Below, piece by piece: positions 26,069 through 34,507 of a stretch of 64,000 bases of DNA. The first letter of the stretch is position 1. Every line of letters starts with the position of its first letter. The position numbers were made by a program, and so were the translations under genes. Origin of the DNA: Bradyrhizobium sp. NDS-1. Its GTDB lineage: Bacteria > Pseudomonadota > Alphaproteobacteria > Rhizobiales > Xanthobacteraceae. Under the pieces are notes generated by a model. It saw only the letters and a list, made by a program, of their open reading frames with translations, did not search any database and was not told the DNA's origin. The stretch covers positions 434,001 to 498,000 of the forward strand of contig NZ_CP136628.1 in assembly GCF_032918005.1 (NCBI RefSeq), written 5' to 3'.

Positions 26069-26545
26069 ATGACCAGCAAGAAGACCCAGTCCGCTGAAGG
26101 CGCCATGGTCGAATACGTCACCGCGATGATCGGCGGCCAGCTGTTCGGCCTGCCGATCTCGCGCGTCCAGGACGTGTTCATGCCCGAGCGCGTCACCCGC
26201 GTGCCCTTGTCCTCGCGCGAGATCGCAGGCGTCCTCAATCTGCGCGGCCGCATCGTCACCGTGGTCGACATGCGCGCCCGGCTCGGCCTGCCGCAGCCCG
26301 AGGACGGCAAGGTGCCGATGGCGGTCGGCGTCGATCTGCGCGGCGAATCCTACGGCCTGCTCATCGACCAGATCGGCGAGGTGCTGCGCCTGCCCGAGGC
26401 CGGCATGGAAGAGAACCCCGTCAACCTCGATCCCCGCATGGCCAAGCTCGCCGGCGGCGTCCACCGCCTCGACGGACAGCTCATGGTCGTCCTCGACGTC
26501 GATCGCGTCCTCGAGCTTGAAACCAAAGTGCAAATGGCCGCGTGA
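26069..26545 (+). CDS. cheW: CheW coupling protein
   Basis: 158 residues. The CheW fold shows EYVTAMIGGQLFGLPISRVQDVFMPERVTRVPLSSREIAGVLNLRGRIVTVVDMRARLGL and YGLLIDQIGEVLRLPEAGMEENPVNLDP. It links chemoreceptor signalling tips to the P5 domain of CheA. CAGGAG is placed seven bases before the ATG. Located 27 bases after cheA and 34 bases before cheY, clearly one operon. Confidence 0.95.
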   Translation: MTSKKTQSAEGAMVEYVTAMIGGQLFGLPISRVQDVFMPERVTRVPLSSREIAGVLNLRGRIVTVVDMRARLGLPQPEDGKVPMAVGVDLRGESYGLLIDQIGEVLRLPEAGMEENPVNLDPRMAKLAGGVHRLDGQLMVVLDVDRVLELETKVQMAA

Positions 26546-26579
26546 GCCAACGAAAAAACGTCGAAGCCGGAGAACCAAA

Positions 26580-26966
<387 letters not shown>

Positions 26967-27026
26967 GTGTGTCTGGCCGAAGTGCTTTGGCCAGAGTGTT
27001 CCAGTACAGCTTCGAAGAGGCCATCC

Positions 27027-27908
27027 GTGACCCCGACCGAGTATGAGTATCTGCGCAAGTTCCTGAAGGACAATTCCGGGCTCGACCTGTCCGCAGACAA
27101 GCAATATCTGATCGAAAGCCGCCTGCTGCCGCTCGCCCGCAAGGCCGGCCTCTCCGGTATCGCCGAACTGGTGCAGAAGCTGCAAGGCGGCTCGCGTACG
27201 CTGATCACCGACGTGGTCGAAGCCATGACCACCAACGAGACCTTCTTCTTCCGCGACAAGGTCCCGTTCGATCATTTCCGCGACACCATCATGCCCGAAA
27301 TCATCAAGGCGCGCGCGGCGCGTCGGAGTGTGCGCATCTGGTGCGCCGCGGGCTCGACCGGGCAGGAGCCCTATTCGCTGGCGATGAGCCTGAAGGAGAT
27401 GGGGGCGGCGCTGACCGGCTGGCGCGTCGAGATCATCGCCACCGATCTGTCGCAGGAGGTGCTGGAGAAGGCCAAGGCCGGCATCTACAGCCAGTTCGAG
27501 GTGCAGCGCGGCCTGCCGATCCAGATGCTGATGAAATATTTCAAGCAGACCGGCGAGACCTGGCAGATCAATCCCGAGTTGCGGGCGATGATCCAGCATC
27601 GACAGCTCAACCTGCTGCATGATTTCGCTCAGCTCGGCACCTTCGACGTCATCTTCTGCCGAAACGTGCTGATCTATTTCGACCAGGACACCAAGATCAA
27701 CATCTTCAACCGGCTGGCGCGCCAGATCGAGCCCGACGGCTTCCTGGTGCTGGGCGCGGCCGAAACCGTGGTCGGTCTGACCGATACGTTCCGCCCGATT
27801 CCGGAGCGGCGCGGCCTCTACAAACCGAACGATCCGCGTGCGGCGGCCGCCAAGCCGGCTCTCGCCGGCGCAGCAGCACCGCGCATGGCGGTCATGGCAG
27901 GACGCTAG
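27027..27908 (+). CDS. cheR: CheR chemoreceptor methyltransferase
   Basis: 293 residues from GTG 27027, chosen because GAGG lies six bases upstream and the protein then begins MTPTEYEYLRKFLKDNSGLDLS, the all-helical CheR N-domain. The SAM-binding domain follows: VVEAMTTNETFFFRDKVPFDHFRDTIMPEI, IWCAAGSTGQEPYSLAM, IIATDLSQEVLEKAKAGIY, FDVIFCRNVLIYFDQDTKINIFNRLARQIEPDGFLVLGAAETV. It methylates Glu residues of chemoreceptors. The methylesterase gene cheB, usually adjacent, is not here; cheY is followed directly by cheR. Confidence 0.95.
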   Translation: MTPTEYEYLRKFLKDNSGLDLSADKQYLIESRLLPLARKAGLSGIAELVQKLQGGSRTLITDVVEAMTTNETFFFRDKVPFDHFRDTIMPEIIKARAARRSVRIWCAAGSTGQEPYSLAMSLKEMGAALTGWRVEIIATDLSQEVLEKAKAGIYSQFEVQRGLPIQMLMKYFKQTGETWQINPELRAMIQHRQLNLLHDFAQLGTFDVIFCRNVLIYFDQDTKINIFNRLARQIEPDGFLVLGAAETVVGLTDTFRPIPERRGLYKPNDPRAAAAKPALAGAAAPRMAVMAGR

Positions 27909-27910
27909 AC

Positions 27911-28228
27911 ATGGCCGAGGATGGCAAGGGCACGGAGCGCGTGACTTTCAGTCGCGGCTATGACGTCTGCATCATGGCCATCGACGGCACCTGGCGCCGC
28001 GACTGCAAGCTCAATGCGATCTCCGACACCGACGCCATCCTGACGGTGGAAGGCTCGATCCAGGGCTTGAACCTGAAAGAGTTCTTTCTGCTGCTGTCGT
28101 CCACGGGCCTCGCCTATCGCCGCTGTGAGCTGGTCCGCGTCAACGGCGCCGAAATGGATATCCAGTTCCTGCGCGGCAAGAACAGGAAGAAGCGCGGCGC
28201 GGCCGGCGGCCGTGACGAAGCGGCCTGA
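27911..28228 (+). CDS. PilZ-like small protein
   Basis: 105 residues, starting two bases after the cheR stop, so surely in the same operon. The pattern WRRDCKLNAISDTDAILTVEGSI, then LKEFFLLLSSTGLAYRRCELVRVNGAEMDIQFL, follows a PilZ barrel. The c-di-GMP motifs RxxxR and (D/N)xSxxG are only partly met (RRDC, NAISDTDA). Binding of c-di-GMP is therefore uncertain; it may be a non-binding PilZ protein. The tail is basic (GKNRKKRGAAGGR). Its place links the chemosensory operon to c-di-GMP-type control. Confidence 0.7.
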   Translation: MAEDGKGTERVTFSRGYDVCIMAIDGTWRRDCKLNAISDTDAILTVEGSIQGLNLKEFFLLLSSTGLAYRRCELVRVNGAEMDIQFLRGKNRKKRGAAGGRDEAA

Positions 28229-28365
28229 TCGGCGGGCCAGCGGCCGCGCCGTTGGCATGTTGCTTTAGATTTGCTGAAACATCCCAGCGAATTTGCCTTG
28301 GCCGCTTTACGTCGCTGAAGCGCGAACCGTGTATCCATTGACGGTCTCAATCTCAGGATACGGCA

Positions 28366-28869
28366 ATGCCCAGAAGTTCTCTTTCCCCCGTCCCTTCAAA
28401 CCTCCCCGACAGCACCGAGCGGCGTGCGCTTCAGCTCCTGGTGGTCGATGACGACGCCACGCAGCGCAGCCTGATCACGGTCGCCGCCAAGCAGGCCGGC
28501 CACGAAGTCACCGTGGCGCCGTCGGTGGCGGACGCGATCGAGAAGCTTCGTGGCGCCCGCTTCGATTGCGTGACGCTCGATCTCGTGCTGGAGGATGGCG
28601 ACGGCATCGACGTGCTGCGCGAGATGGCGGCGGCGAAGTTCGGCGGCGCCGTGATCGTCATCAGCGGCATGGACGGCAAGCGCCGCAGCGCCGCCCGCAG
28701 CTTCGCCCGGTCCGTCGGGATCGAGCTCCAGAGCCTGCCGAAGCCGCTCGACCTCGCGGCCTTGCGCATCAGCCTCGCCAATCTCGGCAAGACAGCGATG
28801 GGTCTTCCGGCGATGCACACCTGGGGCGGTGTTGCCACCGATGCAATCGTGGAACGGCACCGCGCCTAG
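28366..28869 (+). CDS. Single-domain response regulator
   Basis: 167 residues. The receiver occupies about 22-140: LQLLVVDDDATQRSLITVAAKQAGHEVTVAPS, FDCVTLDLVLEDGDGIDVLREM (phospho-acceptor Asp), AVIVISGMD, LQSLPKPLDLAALRISL (conserved Lys). A Pro/Ser-rich N-terminal arm and a short C-terminal extension (AMHTWGGVATDAIVERHRA) flank it. It starts 138 bases after the PilZ-like gene. The 3' end overlaps the convergent neighbour by four bases. Output is presumably by protein contact. Confidence 0.88.
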   Translation: MPRSSLSPVPSNLPDSTERRALQLLVVDDDATQRSLITVAAKQAGHEVTVAPSVADAIEKLRGARFDCVTLDLVLEDGDGIDVLREMAAAKFGGAVIVISGMDGKRRSAARSFARSVGIELQSLPKPLDLAALRISLANLGKTAMGLPAMHTWGGVATDAIVERHRA

Positions 28870-29222
28870 GCTGCGGAACTGCCATGCGATGGGAATGCGG
28901 CGGCTGGGCCGCGCCGGTCGCGCTCCATGCCGGGGCTGCCGAAGTCCGACAGACATCGCAGGGCCTGGCCGAGGTCCGCCCGGCAGGCGTTGAGGGCGGC
29001 GCTCGCCGTCGCATAGCGCGGCGTGACGTCGTCGAGCACGAAAAAGTCGGCGGAACCGGCCGGATCGCCTGCTTCCAACAAGCCGGTTTCCATCGTGGCT
29101 GCGTCGATCAGGCGCATGCTGCTCTCGATCCGAGTGATCAGAGCGCGAAGATCGGCGGCGATCAACTGACGGCTGTCGTTTTCAGGCATCGCGTCGAGCG
29201 GGGATGCGAGCGAAATTAGCAT
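28866..29222 (-). CDS. Small hypothetical protein
   Basis: 118 residues from ATG 29222, which has GGAG eight bases upstream; the frame continues 30 bases further. The core is helical: MPENDSRQLIAADLRALITRIESSMRLIDAATMETGLLE, then YATASAALNACRADLGQALRCLSDF. No known domain and no membrane segment. It lies between a receiver gene (convergent, four-base overlap) and a FixJ-like regulator (divergent). A helical helper in the signalling cluster is possible but unsupported. Confidence 0.6.
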   Translation of the reverse strand: MLISLASPLDAMPENDSRQLIAADLRALITRIESSMRLIDAATMETGLLEAGDPAGSADFFVLDDVTPRYATASAALNACRADLGQALRCLSDFGSPGMERDRRGPAAAFPSHGSSAA

Positions 29223-29372
29223 GGATATTCTCCGTACCCCGCAATTAGGCACCCTGCCGCTACTTGTGCGTTAAGTGCATGTCCCGTACAAATACGGGTG
29301 GGCCGAATCCGCGCCGAACGCCATAAACGGTTGGCGCGGACGCGAGTCCTTCATGCCAACCGGATGTGGCAC

Positions 29373-30008
29373 ATGGCCGAACAAAGCTCTCGCGGTGAAA
29401 TCTTCGTGGTCGACGACGACCCTGCCGTTCGCGACACTCTGTCGATGGTGTTGAAGGCGGCGGGCTATGAGGTGATCTGTTTCGCGGACGGCGCAGCGCT
29501 GCTCTCCGTCGCCCGAAACCGCACACCGGCTGCGATCCTGCTCGACGTGAACATCCCCGGAAAGTCGGGCCTCGACATTCTGAAGGAGCTGCACGGCGAG
29601 GACTATCCGGCACCGATCTTCATGATCTCCGGACAGGGCGACATCGCGATGGCGGTGGGCGCGATCAAGAGCGGCGCGCTCGACTTCATCGAGAAGCCGT
29701 TCCGGGGCAGCGAGATCGTCGGCCGGCTCGACGAGGCGATCGGCGCCTATGCGCGCAGGCAGGCGGAGAACGCCTCGCCGAAATTCGGCTCGCTGCATTT
29801 CCCCGGACGCGAGCCGCTGACGCGCAGGGAGCGCGAGGTGCTCGAGCAGTTCGCCTCCGGTGCGTCCAACAAGGAGGCCGGCCGCACGCTCGGCATCAGC
29901 CCGCGCACCATCGAGGATCACCGCGCCAACATCATGAAGAAGCTCGGCGCGCGCAACGCCGCCGATCTGATCCGCATCGTCATGACCGCGGCGCAGCGCG
30001 CGTCGTAA
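29373..30008 (+). CDS. FixJ/NarL-type response regulator
   Basis: 211 residues from ATG 29373 (ATG 29364 also possible). The receiver domain (IFVVDDDPAVRDTLSMVLKAAGYEVICFADG; AILLDVNIPGKSGLDIL; FMISGQGDIAMAVGAIKSGALDFIEKPF) resembles FixJ. The DNA-binding domain LTRREREVLEQFASGASNKEAGRTLGISPRTIEDHRANIMKKLGARNAADLIRIV follows. The sensor kinase is not adjacent on the same strand; the hybrid kinase at 30171-33764 is convergent. A REP copy separates the two 3' ends. Confidence 0.92.
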   Translation: MAEQSSRGEIFVVDDDPAVRDTLSMVLKAAGYEVICFADGAALLSVARNRTPAAILLDVNIPGKSGLDILKELHGEDYPAPIFMISGQGDIAMAVGAIKSGALDFIEKPFRGSEIVGRLDEAIGAYARRQAENASPKFGSLHFPGREPLTRREREVLEQFASGASNKEAGRTLGISPRTIEDHRANIMKKLGARNAADLIRIVMTAAQRAS

Positions 30009-30022
30009 GGCGACTGGCTCTC

Positions 30023-30165
30023 CTCTCGTGCCCCGGACGCAGCGTGTCACGCAGTGATGCGCTGCAGAGCCGGGGCCCAGCTTTCCAATCTCTCCGCCGA
30101 CAGTTCTGGGTCCCGGCTCTGCGTCGCAGCGCTTGCGGCGCTGCGCCTTGTCCGGGACACGAGAG
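30023..30165. repeat. Palindromic intergenic repeat, family C (copy 1)
   Basis: Ends CTCTCGTGCCCCGGAC and GTCCGGGACACGAGAG are near-perfect inverses. The interior has GAGCCGGGGCCCA and TGGGTCCCGGCTC. A second copy is at 54359-54498. Both lie at the 3' ends of convergent genes, where they could terminate or stabilise transcripts. Confidence 0.75.
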
Positions 30166-30170
30166 CGCAA

Positions 30171-33100
30171 TCACGCGCTCAGCGCTTTGCGGATGATCCG
30201 CGCGAGATCCGACTTGCGATAGGGCTTCGCCAGCAGCATCACGCCGGAATCCAGCCGGCCGTGATGGATGATCGCGTTCTCGGTATAGCCTGATGTGTAG
30301 ACCACCCTGAGATCGGGGCGCGTCTTCAGGAGCTCGTCGGCGAGCTGCCGTCCGTTCATCTTGCCGGGCATGATGACGTCGGTGAACAGAAGGTCGAACG
30401 GCTTTCCTGCCGCGACGATCGCGAGCGCCTCCGCGGCGTTGGCGGCCTGCAGGGTGACGTAACCCAGTGAATGCAGCTGCGCCAGCACATAGTCGCGCAC
30501 CAGCCTGTCATCCTCGACCACCAGGATCGTCTCGTGTCCGCCTTCGATCGTCGCCGGCGTCACGCCTTCACCGGCCGCCGTCGGCGTCTTGCCGGGCGGC
30601 AGGTACATCTTGATCGTGGTGCCGTGGCCTTCCTCGCTGTAGATCTTGATGTGTCCGGCGGACTGCTTGATGAAGCCGTAGACCATCGAGAGCCCCAGAC
30701 CGGTGCCCTTGCCCGGTCCCTTCGAGGTGAAGAAGGGGTCGAACACCCTGGGCAGCATGTTTGCGGGAATTCCGGTACCCGTGTCGCTCACGGCAATCAG
30801 TACGTAATGGCCGGGCCGGACGTCGTTGACGCTGGCATAGACCTCGTCGAGATAGGCGGCGCCGGTTTCCACGATCAGCTTGCCGCCATCGGGCATGGCG
30901 TCGCGGGCGTTGAGCGCGAGGTTGAGGATCGCGGTGGTGAGCTGGTTGGGGTCGACGATCGCGACGCAAATCTCGTCCTCGAACACCGAATCGATCTGGA
31001 TCTGCTCGCCCAGCGTCGGCCGCAGGAGTTTCGCGGTGTCGACGACCAGCGTGTTGATATCGACCTCGCGCGGCTGGAGCGGCTGCTTGCGCGCGAAAGC
31101 GAGCAAATGCTGGGTCAGGTCGGCGCCGCGCGCGGCGGCCTCGTCGATCATCTTGGTGATGGCCGCAAGCTGCGGCTCCTGCTCGACCGCCTCCGCGAGG
31201 ATCTCGATCGTCCCGGTGATGACGGTGAGGATGTTGTTGAAATCGTGCGCCACGCCGCCGGTGAGCTGGCCGACCGCCTCCATCTTCTCGGCATGGCGGA
31301 TGCGCTCCTCGGCGGCGATCTTGTCGGTGAGATCGCGGTAGAAGACGTTGAACAGCACGCCTTCGCGGCGCTTCAGCGCGGTGACGCTCAGCTCGGCCTT
31401 GAATTCCTTGCCGTCGCGGCGGCGGCACATCAGCTCGCGGCGGCGCTTCAGTGATCTGCCGTCCTCGTTCTCCAGGAACTGCTTCAGGCCCGCCCTGACC
31501 CTCTCGCGTTCGCTCTCGGCGACGATGAGGTCGATCGTGCTCTTGCCCAGCACCTCGTCGCGGTGCCAGCCGAAGAGCTGTTCGGCCTGCGAGTTCCAGT
31601 TCAGGATGCTGCTGGTCTCGTCGGTCTGGATGAAGGCGTCGAGCGAGGTCTCGACGATGTTGCGGGCGAGCCGCTCGCTCTCGCGCAGCGATTCCTGCGC
31701 GAGCCGCGCCTCCGTCATGTCGCGCCCGACGAAGAAGAAGCGATGCGCCTGCTCGGACCAGCTGCCCATCCACGACAGCCAGACCGCGTGCCCGTCCTTG
31801 TGGAAGCAGCGCGTGTCGCCGACCTTGACGCGCTCGCCGCGGCGCAGTCCGCGCATGTCCTCGCGGGACTGCTCCAGATGTTCGTGATGAATGAAGTCGG
31901 CGCCGCTGCGGCCAATCATCTCGTCCGGCCGGTAGCCGAGAATGGTCTCGCTGCTCGGGCTGATCTGCGCGACATGGCCCCGCGCATCCATGATCATGAT
32001 GAGATCCTGCGAGGTGTCGAAGATCTGCCGGCGCTCTTCGAGCTGATGCTGGAGCTGCCGCTCGGCCCGCCGTGCCTCGGTGAGGCTGTGCGCGGTACCG
32101 GAGACGCCGACGATCTCGCCCGAAGACCCCCTGATCGGCGACAGGCTGAGCGAAATCTCGACCGGCGTGCCGTCCTTGCGCAGGCGCACCGTCTCGAATC
32201 GTTCGATCGGCTCTCCCCGCGCGATCCGTGCCAGATAGTCCTTGCCATGGTCGCGGCGGTCGGGCGGGACGATGATCGAGGTGGGTTTCCCGATCGCTTC
32301 GTTCGCCGAATAGCCATAGAGGCGTTCGGCCGCAGGATTCCAGCCCGTGATGATGGCGTCGAGCGATTGCATCACGATCGCGTCGTCGGATGATTCGACG
32401 GCGGCGCTGAACAAATGCTCGCGCGCCGCATGATGGCTTCGCGCGGCCTCGGTGCGGCGATGCTCCTCGATTTCGCGTTCGAGCGCGGCCGTTTTCGCCC
32501 GGGTCTCTTCGACCATCCGGGCGAAAGCCCGCGCCAGCACGCCCGTTTCGCCGCCGGCATCGACGGGAATGTCCGCCGGTTTTCCGCGGCCGATCGCCTC
32601 GACGGCCGCGGTCAGGCGGCCGATCGGGCGCGTCAACGAGCGCGCGAGCAGCACCGCGAGCGAAGCCGCGGCGAGGACGGCAAGCACGCCGACCAGCAAG
32701 GACGTCTTTTGAATGGCGGCCGGCACTCTGCCGAAGACGGACGGGGGAACGGTCACGATGATCGCGATCCATTCCTTGCTTGCCAGCAGTGCCGGCGCGA
32801 TCGCCACGCCGCTCGGCCCGCCCGATCCGTCGGTCATCAGCCGCGTGGACACGTCCGAGGTGCCGACCAGGGCTGAGAAGAATGGAAAATCATCGCGCCA
32901 GTTGGTGGGGTTGCCCCGCAGTGAACCGAATTCGCGCGCGCGATCGGGATGAACGAGATAGTCGCCGCGCGAATTCACGACGTAAATCTCCCCGCCCGAG
33001 TTCGCCGTCGCGCGGACGTGGTCGAGCGCCGGACGCATGTCGATATTGGCGATGATGATACCGAACGGCTTGCCATCCGGCGTGAACAGTGGCGTCGCGA

Positions 33101-33764
33101 CCCGCAGCGTCGGACCGTGCGAGGCCGTGGTGCCGCCCTGGCGGGTCGCGAGATCGACGGGCGAGACGTAAATCTCGCCCGGCGCCAGCCCTATCGTGTC
33201 CTGAAAGTAGGTTCGTTCGCCCTTGCGCTCCAGTTCGCTGTCGGGGACGATCCGTGCCGTTCCGTTCGGGCCGGAGCGGTCGACGCGGACCAGCTCGCGC
33301 TGGTCGTCGTCGAGGCCGATGATCCGGAACTGCCCGTAGATGGGCTTGGCCTCGATCTCGGCCGCGAGCCGCGTGGCGATGCGCTCGCGCCAGGTTTGCT
33401 CAGAGACGCCGTCTGAAGGGTCGATTCCTCCGCCGAGGTGAGCGCGGATCAGGCCATTGATGGCCGCGGCGGAGCGATAGCCGATCAGATCGCCGCGAGC
33501 TCCGGCAACATAGGATTCCAGATTGGTCGCGAGCAGGCGTGACTGGGCTTCGACCCGCTCCAGCACGCGCGGAATGACCGCCTCCGTGGTGTTGCGAAAG
33601 CCCAGCCAGCCGACCGCGGCCACGGTGACCGCCACCAGCAAGATCATTGCGATGGCCAGCCGCGTGGCGAGCGTCATGCGGATCCTCGCAGGACTTCCCG
33701 GGCGATCACGGCCGATCAGGCCTGAAGCGGAGGCGCCCTCGTTATCGGTGGCCGGAGCTGACAT
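30171..33764 (-). CDS. Membrane hybrid histidine kinase (Cache-HAMP-PAS3-HisKA-HATPase-REC)
   Basis: 1197 residues. A membrane helix at about 32-52, a large periplasmic Cache-type sensor (IIANIDMRPALDHVRATANSGGEIYVVNSRGDYLVHPD), a second helix (LLVGVLAVLAAASLAVLLARSLTRPIGRL), then HAMP. Three PAS domains follow (AIITGWNPAAERLYGYSANEAIG; DLIMIMDARGHV; FIQTDETSSILNWNSQAEQLFGW). HisKA has His840 (GGVAHDFNNIL), HATPase has NLALNARDAMPDGG and GKGTGLGLSMVYGF, and the receiver has Asp1129 (LLFTDVIMPGKMNG). GGAGGGG stands four bases before ATG 33764. Its start overlaps the end of the receiver gene by 23 bases, so the pair is co-translated. Small-ligand sensing is likely; ligand unknown. Confidence 0.93.
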   Translation of the reverse strand: MSAPATDNEGASASGLIGRDRPGSPARIRMTLATRLAIAMILLVAVTVAAVGWLGFRNTTEAVIPRVLERVEAQSRLLATNLESYVAGARGDLIGYRSAAAINGLIRAHLGGGIDPSDGVSEQTWRERIATRLAAEIEAKPIYGQFRIIGLDDDQRELVRVDRSGPNGTARIVPDSELERKGERTYFQDTIGLAPGEIYVSPVDLATRQGGTTASHGPTLRVATPLFTPDGKPFGIIIANIDMRPALDHVRATANSGGEIYVVNSRGDYLVHPDRAREFGSLRGNPTNWRDDFPFFSALVGTSDVSTRLMTDGSGGPSGVAIAPALLASKEWIAIIVTVPPSVFGRVPAAIQKTSLLVGVLAVLAAASLAVLLARSLTRPIGRLTAAVEAIGRGKPADIPVDAGGETGVLARAFARMVEETRAKTAALEREIEEHRRTEAARSHHAAREHLFSAAVESSDDAIVMQSLDAIITGWNPAAERLYGYSANEAIGKPTSIIVPPDRRDHGKDYLARIARGEPIERFETVRLRKDGTPVEISLSLSPIRGSSGEIVGVSGTAHSLTEARRAERQLQHQLEERRQIFDTSQDLIMIMDARGHVAQISPSSETILGYRPDEMIGRSGADFIHHEHLEQSREDMRGLRRGERVKVGDTRCFHKDGHAVWLSWMGSWSEQAHRFFFVGRDMTEARLAQESLRESERLARNIVETSLDAFIQTDETSSILNWNSQAEQLFGWHRDEVLGKSTIDLIVAESERERVRAGLKQFLENEDGRSLKRRRELMCRRRDGKEFKAELSVTALKRREGVLFNVFYRDLTDKIAAEERIRHAEKMEAVGQLTGGVAHDFNNILTVITGTIEILAEAVEQEPQLAAITKMIDEAAARGADLTQHLLAFARKQPLQPREVDINTLVVDTAKLLRPTLGEQIQIDSVFEDEICVAIVDPNQLTTAILNLALNARDAMPDGGKLIVETGAAYLDEVYASVNDVRPGHYVLIAVSDTGTGIPANMLPRVFDPFFTSKGPGKGTGLGLSMVYGFIKQSAGHIKIYSEEGHGTTIKMYLPPGKTPTAAGEGVTPATIEGGHETILVVEDDRLVRDYVLAQLHSLGYVTLQAANAAEALAIVAAGKPFDLLFTDVIMPGKMNGRQLADELLKTRPDLRVVYTSGYTENAIIHHGRLDSGVMLLAKPYRKSDLARIIRKALSA

Positions 33765-34161
33765 CGGACCCCTCCGGCTCGCCCGCCTTCAGGCAGCCGT
33801 CGACCGCGGCGAGCAGTGCTCCGGGTCTGAACGGCTTTTGCAGGCTTGCCACGGCGCCCAGCTTGGTCGCCATCTTCAGGAAGTCCGGCTCTGCATAGGC
33901 GTCCGGCGTGATCGAGCGGCCGGAAATGACGATGATCGGAATGGCCGGAACCAGCGCCCGGATGTGCCGCATCGTCTCCAGCCCGTCCATGCCAGGCATG
34001 AAGATGTCGAGAAACAGCAGGTCGAACCGGCCCGCCTCGAACAGCGCAAGTCCCTTGCGGCCATCGCCGGCGACGGTGACGTGATGACCGGCCCTCTCCA
34101 GGAGCAGCCGGATCGTGAGTTGAACGGCCGGGTCGTCATCCACGATCAGGATGTTGGCCAC
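33742..34161 (-). CDS. Single-domain response regulator paired with hybrid kinase
   Basis: 139 residues: [34 protein letters not shown], then [18 protein letters not shown] (phospho-acceptor Asp), IIVISGRSI and [19 protein letters not shown]. Its last 23 bases overlap the start of the hybrid kinase gene, whose ribosome site lies inside this gene. It is a paralogue of the receiver at 22316-22789 (shared [12 protein letters not shown] / PDFLRMALELGA). Likely the direct partner or phosphate acceptor of the kinase. Confidence 0.92.
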   Translation of the reverse strand: MANILIVDDDPAVQLTIRLLLERAGHHVTVAGDGRKGLALFEAGRFDLLFLDIFMPGMDGLETMRHIRALVPAIPIIVISGRSITPDAYAEPDFLKMATKLGAVASLQKPFRPGALLAAVDGCLKAGEPEGSDVSSGHR

Positions 34162-34507
34162 GTCTGAATTCCTCCGGGCCGGATGGGAGATTCCCTGCGA
34201 CCCAAATCAAACCATCAAAGATGAAATTGTTGCTCGGATTCCGCTCAGCCTGCAAGCACTTCGCGAATGGCGTGCGGCGGTCCGGCCCGGGCCTCGGCAT
34301 GGTGCCGTCATTATGCATGGTTCCGTGCACATGAGGCTGAACTATTTTTCTCGCCGTAGTTGCACGGATGCCGAACTTCACCGCAGGTTAAACGGCGGCG
34401 GACAGAATCGGAACCAGTTTCAGAAGGCAATTGTCACGGATCGCATTGGCCCCGTCCGGGGTACCCGGCGAGCCCCGCCGGTCAGACGAATTCAGTACGA
34501 GAGACCC
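34162..34507. other. Divergent promoter region of receiver-kinase operon and chemoreceptor
   Basis: 346 bases between the receiver gene and the chemoreceptor start. The chemoreceptor frame is open through it, but without a ribosome site or plausible signal anchor before ATG 34508. No operator recognised. Confidence 0.4.
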
